A stretch of DNA of 64,000 bases, taken from Ovoidimarina sp963698645 (lineage in GTDB: Bacteria > Pseudomonadota > Alphaproteobacteria > Rhodobacterales > Rhodobacteraceae). The DNA lies in the NCBI GenBank assembly GCA_963698645.1, contig CAVORP010000001.1, forward strand, positions 558,001 through 622,000, written 5' to 3'. Below, piece after piece: positions 17,650 to 26,455 of this stretch. The first letter of the stretch is position 1; every line of letters begins with the position of its first letter. Both the position numbers and the translations under genes were made by a program. Under the pieces are notes generated by a model. It worked only from the letters and a program-made list of their open reading frames with translations, was not told the origin of the DNA and ran no database searches.

Positions 17650-17995
17650 GCCAGCCGAGTCCCCTACATTCTAGGATGAAGGTACTGGCAAAGCAGGTAT
17701 CGCGCGGCAAAGCGAACACCTGTGACGCCGCCGGGTTGTCGGTGGAATGACCTTCGGCAAAGCCCGACTTGAAGACGACGGACACACGCCGTCGACCAGC
17801 TTCTTCGTGGCGCCCGGGACCTTCTCGCGGGCCACGAGGATGACCTGTCGCACGTCGGCTTTGGTCACATCGGATAGAGGCACTGCGCCGAGCCCCAGAA
17901 AGACGTAGCGTTCAAGCACAAACAGGAAGACATCCCGGTCCTTCTGGGTCTTCCCGGTGGGCGACCGTTCGACATGCCGCAGCTTTCATCGTCAG
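17650..17995 (-). pseudogene. Remnant of a tyrosine recombinase (phage-type integrase)
   Basis: Reading the minus strand, KLRHVERSPTGKTQKDRDVF then LERYVFLGLGAVPLSDVTKADV and, after a frame change, VVFKSGFAEGHSTDNPAAS resemble the core-binding part of P4-type integrases (the usual LERYVFPxIG...PVAEI...DV...L and GENPA patterns). No catalytic domain with the R-H-R-Y residues is found, and the frame is interrupted, so it is a decayed fragment. It lies at the far side of a stretch that begins beside tRNA-Arg, a usual integration target. The match is by eye only. Confidence 0.45.
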
Positions 17996-18032
17996 GCGGT
18001 ATGATCCGTGATCGGCATGAACGACGCCCGGG

Positions 18033-18785
18033 CTAGCTGGGGATGAGAATTGCCTTCTTAGTCCGCTGGTGCGACCGATACGAGAACGGAAGGGAGACGA
18101 GATAAAGGAAATTCGCGGCGATCAGTGTCGGCCATGGATAGACCATCAGACAGACGACGAGGATCACCGAGGTCACGATCGCTAGGGAAAGATGGCTGCG
18201 CCGGATTGATGCATGCTTGATCGAGAAGGTAGGAACGGTGCTGACCGCCAGAAGTCCCACACCGATGATATAGGCGGCCTGAAGCTGTGGATGGTTGACT
18301 GCGGGCCACCCGTGAAGCTCCATGAACACTGGCATCAGCGCAAGGCAGGCCAGCGCAGGCGCAGGGACGCCGACGAAGTAATTGGCCTGCTTCAGGGAGA
18401 CATCTGAAACCTTTGTTGACAGGTTGAAGCGGGCCAGCCGAAGGGCACAGCAGATGGCCAGCACCAGGATCGCAAGCCATCCAAGATTGGAATAAGTCGT
18501 TCCGAGATACAGAGTATTGTAGATCACCACGCCCGGCGCGATCCCGAAATTGAAGAAGTCGGCAAGGGTATCGAGTTCCGCGCCGAAGGGACTCGCGGTA
18601 TCCAGAAACCGCGCCAGCTTTCCATCCGCCGCATCCAGAAACACCGCGAGAAGGATGAAATAAAGCGCCATCTCGACCTGCCCTTCAAGACTCATCCGGA
18701 CGCTTGTCAGCCCGGCGCAAATGGCAAAGACCGTCACCATGCTGGGCACGATGTGACGCAGCTTGATCTGCTTGGGCTCGCTCAT
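18033..18785 (-). CDS. pssA: CDP-diacylglycerol-serine O-phosphatidyltransferase
   Basis: A 250-residue CDP-alcohol phosphotransferase. The signature D-x2-DG-x2-AR-x8-G-x3-D-x3-D is complete in LDAADGKLARF followed by GAELDTLADF. There are about seven to eight hydrophobic helices. It makes phosphatidylserine from CDP-diacylglycerol and serine at the inner membrane. It overlaps psd by 4 bases and is the last gene of the eptA-dgkA-psd-pssA operon, supplying the substrate for Psd. A choline or other head-group specificity cannot be excluded from the motif, but the psd neighbour favours serine. Confidence 0.88.
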   Translation of the reverse strand: MSEPKQIKLRHIVPSMVTVFAICAGLTSVRMSLEGQVEMALYFILLAVFLDAADGKLARFLDTASPFGAELDTLADFFNFGIAPGVVIYNTLYLGTTYSNLGWLAILVLAICCALRLARFNLSTKVSDVSLKQANYFVGVPAPALACLALMPVFMELHGWPAVNHPQLQAAYIIGVGLLAVSTVPTFSIKHASIRRSHLSLAIVTSVILVVCLMVYPWPTLIAANFLYLVSLPFSYRSHQRTKKAILIPS

Positions 18786-19477
18786 TCGGCGACCCCCTGC
18801 GGGTGCGGATCGGGGCGCGCCAGATCGGCAAGAACCGTCTCGCCCGCAACCGCCGTCTGGCCGACGGAGACCAGAGGCGACACGCCTTCGGGCAAGTAGA
18901 CGTCAAGACGGCTCCCGAACCGGATGAGACCGAAGCGATGTCCGACCTCCAAAGCCTCACCCTCGCGGACGAAACAGACGATGCGCCGGGCGACAAGACC
19001 GGCGATCTGGACGACGCCGATGCGGAGGCCCTCGGGTGTCTCGATTGTCAGGCTGTTGCGTTCGTTATGCTCGCTCGCCTTGTCGAGCGAGGCGTTCAGG
19101 AACTTGCCGTGGTGATAGACGATATGTGTCACAGTACCGGCGAGGGGCGCGCGGTTCACATGGCAGTTGAACACATTCATGAAGACCGACACGCGCGTTC
19201 TGGAGGCATCACCCAGCCCCATATCGTCGGATGGCACGACATCTTCGATCAGCGAGATGATGCCATCGGCGGGAGACAGAACAAGCCCCATCTGCTGCGG
19301 GATCACGCGCACTGGATCGCGGAAGAAATAGTAGCACCAGATCGTCAATCCACAGCCCAGCCAGAACAGCGGTTGCCACAATAGGCCGAGGCCCAACGTG
19401 ATAGCCGCGAAGATCGCAACGAACTTCCGCCCTTCCCTATGCATCGGCACGGCAACGATCTTGAGCATGTTCATCAT
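18782..19477 (-). CDS. psd: Phosphatidylserine decarboxylase (PSD-A type, short form)
   Basis: A 231-residue phosphatidylserine decarboxylase proenzyme. The cleavage and pyruvoyl-forming motif is RFGSRLDVYLPEG, with Ser in the GS pair; FMNVFNCHVNRAP holds the conserved His, and LSPADG and YHHGKFLNASLDKASEHNER are typical of the short bacterial form. A membrane segment lies near residues 22-50. It converts phosphatidylserine to phosphatidylethanolamine. It lies 7 bases after dgkA and overlaps pssA by 4 bases. Confidence 0.92.
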   Translation of the reverse strand: MMNMLKIVAVPMHREGRKFVAIFAAITLGLGLLWQPLFWLGCGLTIWCYYFFRDPVRVIPQQMGLVLSPADGIISLIEDVVPSDDMGLGDASRTRVSVFMNVFNCHVNRAPLAGTVTHIVYHHGKFLNASLDKASEHNERNSLTIETPEGLRIGVVQIAGLVARRIVCFVREGEALEVGHRFGLIRFGSRLDVYLPEGVSPLVSVGQTAVAGETVLADLARPDPHPQGVAE

Positions 19478-19484
19478 CAGTCTT

Positions 19485-19874
19485 TCACGAAATGACGAGA
19501 TGCCTTGTCAGCACCGCAGCAACGAAAACACCATTTGCGAGCAACAGGCACATCGTCGCCAGGGATCCCAGGTCCTTGGCGTCACGCGCGAATTCCTCCC
19601 AACCGGGGGCGAGATGGTCGACGATACACTCGATCGCCGTGTTCAGCGATTCGACCGCGATCAGGCAGAAAAACACGATCAAGAAACCACCGAACTCGAC
19701 AAGACTCGCTCCAACCAGCGCAAGTAGTCCGAGGCAGGGCAACAAAGCAAGACAGATATGCCGAAACGCCGCTTCTTTCCAAAGCCGCCGGATGCCGCCA
19801 AGCGAGTATCCAAGCGCCGCAAGGAGATGCGGAATTCCGGTGATCCGTTCCGGTTTCAACCGCAGTTCCGTCAT
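19485..19874 (-). CDS. dgkA: Diacylglycerol kinase, DgkA type
   Basis: A 129-residue integral membrane kinase with three membrane helices and the active-site motifs ESLNTAIECIVD and FARDAKDLGSLA, matching DgkA. It phosphorylates diacylglycerol to phosphatidic acid using ATP. Its start overlaps the stop of the phosphoethanolamine transferase by 4 bases, so the two are coupled. Because that transferase releases diacylglycerol, DgkA is the expected recycling step. Confidence 0.93.
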   Translation of the reverse strand: MTELRLKPERITGIPHLLAALGYSLGGIRRLWKEAAFRHICLALLPCLGLLALVGASLVEFGGFLIVFFCLIAVESLNTAIECIVDHLAPGWEEFARDAKDLGSLATMCLLLANGVFVAAVLTRHLVIS

Positions 19875-21537
19875 TTCAGGGCCAGGTCGTGAGCAGTCTT
19901 GCAGGATGCGAAGATGTCCAGCTCGCGGTTGTATTCGCTGGTGCGGATATCAAGCATCCCGAGGAGCGAATGGAACAGGTTATCCTGCGAGAGCGGCGCG
20001 TCCTTGCTTGCTTCAAGGCACCCGTCATCGATCGAGAACCTGTCCTGAAAGGTGTCGGACATCCACAGGATCATTGGGACCTTGGTTTGAAACTCAGGCG
20101 CCATGAAATAAGGCGATCCGTGCAGGAACAGCCCGTTCTCGCCCAGGGATTCACCGTGATCCGAGATATAGAGAAGCGATGTGACAAGCCCGTCCTGCGC
20201 CGTCAGAAAGGCGATGGTGTCCGCAAGAACCTTGTCGGTATAGAGCGATCGTATTGTCATAGGAGTTCCTGATTTCCTCGGAGGAGCAGTTCTTGAACTC
20301 CGCGGTGCGGCAGGCCGGGGTGAACCGTTCGAACGCGTCCGGATACCTCAGGTAGTAGGTCGGTCCATGACTGCCGATCTGGTGCAGAACAAGAACCGTA
20401 TCCTTGGTGATCGTCCCCACATACTCCTGCAGCGCCTGCATGAAGATGCCGTCCGTGCATTCGCCGGCGGCGCAAAACTCCGGGTTCTTCTCGTGGGTGA
20501 AGGACCGCGACTGAATCCTGTCGGCGATGCCCTTGTGTCCGGTATTGTTGTCCCACCACTCGACGTTCATCCCGGCAGTGGTCAGGACATCCAGAACATT
20601 CTCGTTCGCGACGCCGTCCTCATACGAGAAGTCGGCGCGATCGAATTTCGAGAACATGCAGGGAAGCGAGACCGCCGTCGCGGTTCCGCAGGAATCGACA
20701 TCGCTGAAGCTCACCACGGGGAGTTTTGCGAGTTCGGGGTTCGTGTCCACGGCATAGCCGTTCAGGCTGAAATTCTGCGACCGCGCCGTTTCACCCGCGA
20801 CCACGATGGTCAGCACCGGCTTGTCCGCAACCGCATATGACGGGCCCTTGACTGCATCCCTGCCGACGGGTGCGACCGTCAGGTTGGCCGAGCGTGACAT
20901 CATCTTCGCATAGCGGATCGCGCCGACAAGGGGTGCCCCCGGTTGGAAACTGCCCATGAATTCCTTTCGTTCGCGCAGGGTTGATGCATAGGCCTTGAGA
21001 TCCACCATCAGGAAGCCGCCAGCGAGGGCCAAGGAAACGACGAAGGTCACGACGGGCGCCCCTGCCGCCCAGAGAAACCTTTGTCTTCTGATCCTGACCG
21101 ACAGGATCACCAAAGCGGGCAAGATCCCGAAGACCAGGACATGCAACAGGAACCCCGCCGTGACGAGATGCCTGGACTCCGTCAGGGTCGTTACCATGAC
21201 GTTCTGGATCATGTCGCGATCGATCATCACGCCGAGCGAATCCATGTAGAATGATGTTACCGCGCCAAGAAGGACGATAAAGGCAAGGAAAGGCTTAACG
21301 ATCCAGGGAAATGCGAACAGGCTGAACGCGGCCAGCGTGAGGCAGAATAGGGCGGCGATGTATCCCGCCCACGAGAGCGGATGGCCTGAGAATATCTCCG
21401 CCGCAATCGTCCAGAAGGTGTAAGTTCTGGAAAATGAAGACAAAGACGATCGTAAGCGCGCTCAACGTTATGGGCGACAGCGCGAGCATGTCACGAACCG
21501 AATCGAATCGTGACTTCAGGGACGCGGAAAGGCGCAT
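19871..21537 (-). CDS. Phosphoethanolamine transferase, EptA/Mcr-like (two frameshifts)
   Basis: A roughly 554-residue membrane phosphoethanolamine transferase once single-base insertions near 21423 and 20246 are removed. An N-terminal set of about five membrane helices (LSPITLSALTIVFVFIFQN, then FLAFIVLLGAV and others) precedes a periplasmic sulfatase-like domain. That domain has VVAGETARSQNFSLNGY with the nucleophile Thr, SLPCMFS, WWDNNTGHKG, and ISDHGESLGENGLFLHG with the metal-binding Asp-His. It transfers phosphoethanolamine from phosphatidylethanolamine to lipid A or another envelope glycan. The start at 21537 (MRLSASLKSRF) lacks a clear ribosome-binding site. It leads the lipid operon. 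Chromosomal relatives are common, so acquired polymyxin resistance should not be assumed. Confidence 0.87.
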
Positions 21538-21680
21538 TGGGAATGGATCCACTGGGTTTCCGCGTTCTTCAACAAATGAAGCTGACAGCAACCTTACAAA
21601 TCGCAGATTTGTTCCGAGCCAGAATCCGGTCGCGCCTGTCGGAAAATCAGCATGTCATGCCACGGAATGGATATGGGCGC

Positions 21681-22422
21681 CTATTCCTGGGGCGGCGGTG
21701 GCGGAACGGGCTGCGACAGATAGGACGCGGCTGGAATCTGGATCAGACCCTGAATTCCGATCTGCGCGCGCAGCTCTGGCCCAGCCGCCTCCAGTGCCGC
21801 CTCGACCGCACCCGCCACCGGACCAGCGTCTTCCGACCGCGCGGTGATCAGTGGCAGTCCCGGTGTCGGCGCGGTCCGGCCAATGACCGCAAGGTCCCGA
21901 AACGAACGGATCCGCACCGATATGGCGCCAAGTGACGGCGTCGACAAAGGCGATGTCGGCGCGATCCTCGGCCACGGCGGTTGCGGAGGCATGATGCGAT
22001 CCGGTCGAAAGGACTGTCTCAAAGGCCACGCCGTGGTCGGCGGCGTGGGCATGTGCCGCCGCCCAGCCCGATTGAGACAATGCGTCGTTGCAGGCCAGCC
22101 GCATCCCCGGAAAATCCGCAGGGTCAACACCCCCAAGGTCGCCGCGCACGAGAATGACGCTGAAATAATGACCCGGGGCGCAGCCCGGTAGCCCGTAATC
22201 CGGGGTGCCGACCAAGGCGACCCTGTCGGACAGCCGCGCCCGGAACGGCAAGCCGCAGGTCTGGGACAGGATCAGATCCGGTGCGCACCAATGCCGCCAG
22301 ACCTCGCCATCCCGACAAAGTCTATCCGGACCAAAACCCAGATTGCGCCGGATCAACGTCCAGAAGGCATCGTTCGCCTCCCGCGTCGCGGGGAAATCGT
22401 ACATTGGCAGGCTTGCGATCAA
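21681..22422 (-). CDS. PhnD-like periplasmic substrate-binding protein (one frameshift)
   Basis: A roughly 246-residue protein of the phosphate/phosphonate-type (PhnD/SsuA/transferrin fold) binding family, with one inserted base near 21918. Recognisable parts are ASLPMYDFPATREANDAFW at the N-terminus, LILSQTCGLPFR, VGTPDYGLPGCAPGHYFSVILV, and FVDAVTW. There is no clear signal peptide, so it may act inside the cell or be a standalone sensor. Its start overlaps the stop of the FAD oxidoreductase (ATGA at 22419-22422), so they are cotranscribed. No ABC permease or ATPase is adjacent. The C-terminus ends in a proline run (PVPPPPPQE). Confidence 0.75.
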
Positions 22423-23642
22423 ATCACGGCCTTCTCGACTATTGGTTCCCCGAGCGCAAAGCGATCAAAGCGAAACGGAGACAGGTCCAGCGTCCGGTAG
22501 GACCCATAGGTCAGCCACTCTGCCGTGCCACGCCCCATGGCCGGGGATTGCTGCAGCCCGTGCCCGGAGAACCCGTTCAGAAAGAGGAAATTACCGACGT
22601 CCGGATGTGGTCCGGTAATGGCATTCTGGTCAAAGGTATTGAACGCATAATGTCCCGCCCATTCGCTCGTCACCCGGACCGCCTCGAATTGCGGGATGCG
22701 GGCTGCGATGGTGGGCCAGATATGCGCCTCCCACAGGCTGTGATCCATGGTGAAATCATCGGGATCGACCGCCGGATCAATCTCGGAATGACCACCGCAC
22801 ATATAGGTCCCGCCGCCGATCTCGCGGACATGAACGCCCGAGGGATCGATCGTCAGGGGCAATTCCCGGTCGAGCGGCCTTTCGGCGGAGAATATCCAGG
22901 TAAAGCGCTTGCGCGGCTCGACGGGAATCTCGATCCCGGCCATCCGCGCGGTGATGGCGGCGCGCGGACCGGAGGCATTCACCAGATGACCGCAGGAAAT
23001 GACTTCACCCGTGCGCAGGGTCACGCTTTCGATCCGGCTTCCGGCTGCATTCCGGGAAATCGCTACGACTTCGCCCGCCGCATACTCGACCCCACGCTCG
23101 CGCGCCTGCCTGCGCCACCAGTCAAAGACCGTCGCACCATCCCAATAGCCCTCGTCCACGAGATTGATCGATCCCAGAACGATATCGTCGAGTTGGTAGA
23201 AAGGATAATCCCGGAGTATTTCGTCGGGCGTCATCAGCTTGGTCGCCGCACCCGCCCGCTGCTGCACTTCGTGATTGTCGCGCAGGACTCGGGCCTTCGC
23301 CTCGCTATCGGCAAGGTACATGTAGCCGAAGCTCTGGATCGACAGGTGGGGCACGCGTTCATCCCCGCCCATGCGGTTTCGGATATTCTTGATGAAATCC
23401 GCACCGTATTGCGAAATCCGCACGTTGAGTTCGGTCGAATACTGCTGGCGGATGCAGGAATTCGTATGCGCGGTCGAGCATTTCTCGTAGGTCGGATCTT
23501 TCTCGATCACAAGGACCGAGCCCTGAAAGTCCGGATTGTCGGTAAGGAACCACGCGGTGGACGACCCCATGATCGCGCCCCCGATGATCACCACATCATA
23601 GCTGGATCTGGCGGGTGCGCCGGAAAAGCCACGGACTTGCAT
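22419..23642 (-). CDS. FAD-dependent oxidoreductase, DAO family
   Basis: A 407-residue FAD enzyme of the D-amino acid oxidase / FOXRED1-like family. The FAD-binding fold is SYDVVIIGGAIMGSSTAWFL; the ribose-binding acidic residue is in VLVIEKDPTYEKCST; a substrate-domain motif PRKRFTWIFSAERP and the C-terminal GPHPDVGNFLFLNGFSGHGLQQSP complete it. It probably oxidises an N-methyl amino acid or similar amine. I chose ATG 23642 (MQVRGFSGAP); an upstream start at 23711 is possible but adds unrelated residues. It is coupled to the PhnD-like gene downstream. Confidence 0.83.
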   Translation of the reverse strand: MQVRGFSGAPARSSYDVVIIGGAIMGSSTAWFLTDNPDFQGSVLVIEKDPTYEKCSTAHTNSCIRQQYSTELNVRISQYGADFIKNIRNRMGGDERVPHLSIQSFGYMYLADSEAKARVLRDNHEVQQRAGAATKLMTPDEILRDYPFYQLDDIVLGSINLVDEGYWDGATVFDWWRRQARERGVEYAAGEVVAISRNAAGSRIESVTLRTGEVISCGHLVNASGPRAAITARMAGIEIPVEPRKRFTWIFSAERPLDRELPLTIDPSGVHVREIGGGTYMCGGHSEIDPAVDPDDFTMDHSLWEAHIWPTIAARIPQFEAVRVTSEWAGHYAFNTFDQNAITGPHPDVGNFLFLNGFSGHGLQQSPAMGRGTAEWLTYGSYRTLDLSPFRFDRFALGEPIVEKAVI

Positions 23643-23846
23643 CAGGTCGGATCCCACTGACCGACAAAGGGGAAAGCCGCGAAGGTCCCGTCCCCTTCGA
23701 CAGCCAGACAAGCCTGATCATGCGCCATTTCTCAGAATTCTCCCGCGACCGGCAAAGCGTATCGCGGTCCGGGCAGCGCTTCCATTGAATTTGTTGAAAG
23801 CGCTGCCCGAATTCCGATGCGGCGGATCGGGCCGCCGCCCGGGGCC

Positions 23847-24893
23847 TCAGGCGTTGCGGTTCGCGGCGATGCGGGCATCCACCGTCTCTGCAATCTCGTC
23901 GATCATCGTGCTGTTCATCCCGATCTGGTCCGAGATGAGCTTTACCAGAAGATCGACGCGTTCGGTGTTTTCCGCCCCGCTATCGACCGCGCGAGCGACC
24001 GATGATGGCTTCAGCAATCCCTCGGCCGCGGCACTGTATTTCGCGAAGGGCACACCGTCTTCCGGATCCGCACCCAGTTTCTGAACGATTGCATCGACAT
24101 GCGAGTAGATCTTTTCGGACAGCTTGATGTCGCTATGGACCGCCTCCTTGATCGGGCGCACGCCCTCGGCCTGGATGCAGCGATAGTTGCCGGTCAGAAG
24201 CATGCTCCATTTCGCAAACGGAACGAAAAGCGAGTTGAAGGTGCGAAGTTTCACCGGAACATCGTGCCCGTCGAGACGCACATTTGCGATGTCTTCCTCC
24301 AGCGTCCGCAGGATCTTGTTATGGGCCTCATCCTCGAACAGCGCGGCCTTGAAATTGGTGGGAAGGCCGACGAACAAGACATTGGCCTTTTCATCGGGAA
24401 GCCGGAACGCCTGGGGATCGGGACTGCACAGCGACACCACGCCGGGGTCGAATCCGGCCCAGACATCGGGGGCGGTAAAGGCGGCCTCGAGCTTGCTGGC
24501 ATCCAGCCCCGGGATCCTGTGCAGGTAGGGCAGCGGCGGCATGTTCATGATCGACAGACAGGGCAGCCGCGACTCGGCAATCCGGCGCATGAGCGCCCGG
24601 ATGTCGGCGGTGCCATATTGCGGCTCTGCCATGGCAAGCGCGACCATGTCGTATTGCGCGATATCCACGTCCTCCGGCGCGACCGCGTCAAGCTTGCCAG
24701 GCTGGTCACCCGACAGGATCGACCGGTGCGTATCCTCACCCCGAAGCTTGATCCGGACATCGGTGCCCTCGGCATTGATCAGGTCGGCAGTACCCGCACG
24801 ACAGACAAGCGTGACGTCGTGCCCCGCCATCAGAAGCTTTGTGCCGAGAAGCGAGCCATAGGACGCGCCGAGAATGAGAATCTTGTAGGCCAT
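23847..24893 (-). CDS. Ketopantoate reductase-like NAD(P)-binding protein
   Basis: A 348-residue protein with an N-terminal Rossmann motif in an unusual form (KILILGASYGSLLGTKLL, where ketopantoate reductases show GxGxxG) and a helical C-terminal domain (FNSLFVPFAKWSMLLTGNYRC, EKIYSHVDAIVQKLG). It is probably a 2-hydroxyacid or opine-type dehydrogenase rather than PanE itself, given the length and the altered nucleotide loop. The start at 24893 follows GGAAAG. It is divergent from the XRE/ImmA regulator with about 150 bases between them. Confidence 0.7.
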   Translation of the reverse strand: MAYKILILGASYGSLLGTKLLMAGHDVTLVCRAGTADLINAEGTDVRIKLRGEDTHRSILSGDQPGKLDAVAPEDVDIAQYDMVALAMAEPQYGTADIRALMRRIAESRLPCLSIMNMPPLPYLHRIPGLDASKLEAAFTAPDVWAGFDPGVVSLCSPDPQAFRLPDEKANVLFVGLPTNFKAALFEDEAHNKILRTLEEDIANVRLDGHDVPVKLRTFNSLFVPFAKWSMLLTGNYRCIQAEGVRPIKEAVHSDIKLSEKIYSHVDAIVQKLGADPEDGVPFAKYSAAAEGLLKPSSVARAVDSGAENTERVDLLVKLISDQIGMNSTMIDEIAETVDARIAANRNA

Positions 24894-25045
24894 GTGACAC
24901 ATCTTTCCGTTATTGGCGCGACGCGCCGTGATTTCGCGCCGAGACCTAGGCCTAAAAAGAAGGGCAATCCACCAAATTCGTGAAAATGTGTGGAGCAATA
25001 ATCCCACTGGCAATACGAAATGTAATGTTGTAAATTTTCACCGTC

Positions 25046-26455
25046 ATGGGAAAAGCATTCATCGGTCCGAAACTACGCCAGATTCGGCTTGCCCGGAACC
25101 AGACCCAGGCCGAAATGGCAGAGGCTCTGGGCCTTAGCGCCTCCTATATCAACCTGCTTGAGAACAATCAGCGCAGCCTTTCGGTCCGCGTCCTGATGTC
25201 GATCTCGTCGGTCTATGGCATCGACTGGCGCGAGCTGACGGCGAATGAGGCAGCACACCGTCTCGCTGATCTGCGCCAGGCCGTTCAGGATCCGATTTTC
25301 GGCGATACCGTTCCCGATCTGCAGGAATTGCGGGCGGCGGTCGACCATGCTCCGATTCTGGTCGAAAAGTTCCTGCAATTGTACCGCGGGCACCATGATG
25401 CCCTTCGCGGCCTGATGCAGGTAAGCGACCGGGGCGGCACGGTCGATCTCTTGCTCGCATCACCCGAAGCGGTCATCTATGATTTCTTTCGCGACCACGG
25501 AAATCATTTCCCGCTTCTGGAAGCAGCCGCAGAAGAGGCCCGGGCCCGGAGACCAAATACCTCCGAGGATCATTTCCTGACACTCAAGGACCGGCTCCAC
25601 CAGGATCACGGCATCAAGGTTCAGATCCGTACCATCGACGATATCGGTGAAGCGCTGCGCGTCTATGACCAGGAACACCGGGTGGTCAACCTGTCCCAGG
25701 CCCTGGACCTGCCGAACCGCTGCTTTCAGCTTGCCCACATCCTCTGCCTGATTGAATGCGACGCGTTATTGACCGAGATTCTGAACTGCAAGCGGCCTTT
25801 CGTCGCCGCAGGCCTTGTCCCGGCTGAAAGTGGAACTCGCGAACTACTATGCTGCGGCCTACCTGATGCCCTACGCCCCTTTCCTGAAGGTCGCCGAACA
25901 CGCAAGATACGATGTCGATCGCATCGCTACCGCATTCTCGACCTCGTTTCGAACAGGCATGCCAGCGCCTGACGACCCTGCAGCGCGAGGGCGCGCGCGG
26001 CGTGCCGTTCTTCTTCCTCAGATTCGACAAGGCCGGGAACGTCACCAAACGCTTCAACGCCACGAACTTCAGCCTTGGCCGAGTTCGGCGGCGCCTGCCC
26101 GGTGTGGAACGTACAGAATGCCTTCTACACGCCCGGAGTGGTCCTTCCGCAGTTCGTGGAAATGCCGGAAGGCGACCGCTTCTTTACCTTCGCGCGTACC
26201 GTGCACCGGCCCGTCTTCAACTGGGAGACGCAGGACCGCCGCCTCGCTTTGGCTTTGGGCTGTGAACTGAAATACGCAGGCCGGATCGGCTATGCGGCAA
26301 AGTTCAACCTGGACGACCCGGATCTTTTCAACCCGATCGGAATCAATTGCCATCTCTGCCCGCGCCAGGCCTGCTCCCAGCGTGCGCACCAGCCGCTTTT
26401 CACCGAACTTTCCTACGATGCCAACCGACGCGGCAGCACCCGTTACGAAAGCTAG
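25046..26455 (+). CDS. XRE/ImmA-type transcriptional regulator, short-chain acyl-CoA regulator family (three frameshifts)
   Basis: A roughly 468-residue regulator of the family that controls propionate, acetate and acyl-CoA metabolism (PrpC-regulator / ScfR / RamB-like). Residues 1-65 are a Cro/CI-type helix-turn-helix (GPKLRQIRLARNQTQAEMAE, LSASYINLLENNQRSLS). An ImmA/IrrE-like segment follows (QLAHILCLIECDALL, where the expected HExxH is not intact). The C-terminal domain has PVWNVQNAFYTPG and INCHLCPRQAC with paired cysteines. Single-base insertions lie near 25790, 25944 and 26075. Its stop overlaps the tctA stop on the other strand by 2 bases. Confidence 0.8.

Noticed and set aside
12509..18032. 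Duplicate tRNA-Arg 3' end as an attachment site
   Set aside because: I looked for a repeat of the tRNA 3' end near the integrase fragment and saw none.
19871..21537. The phosphoethanolamine transferase as a mobile colistin-resistance gene
   Set aside because: It sits in a chromosomal lipid operon with no insertion sequences or plasmid genes nearby. Its envelope target is unknown.
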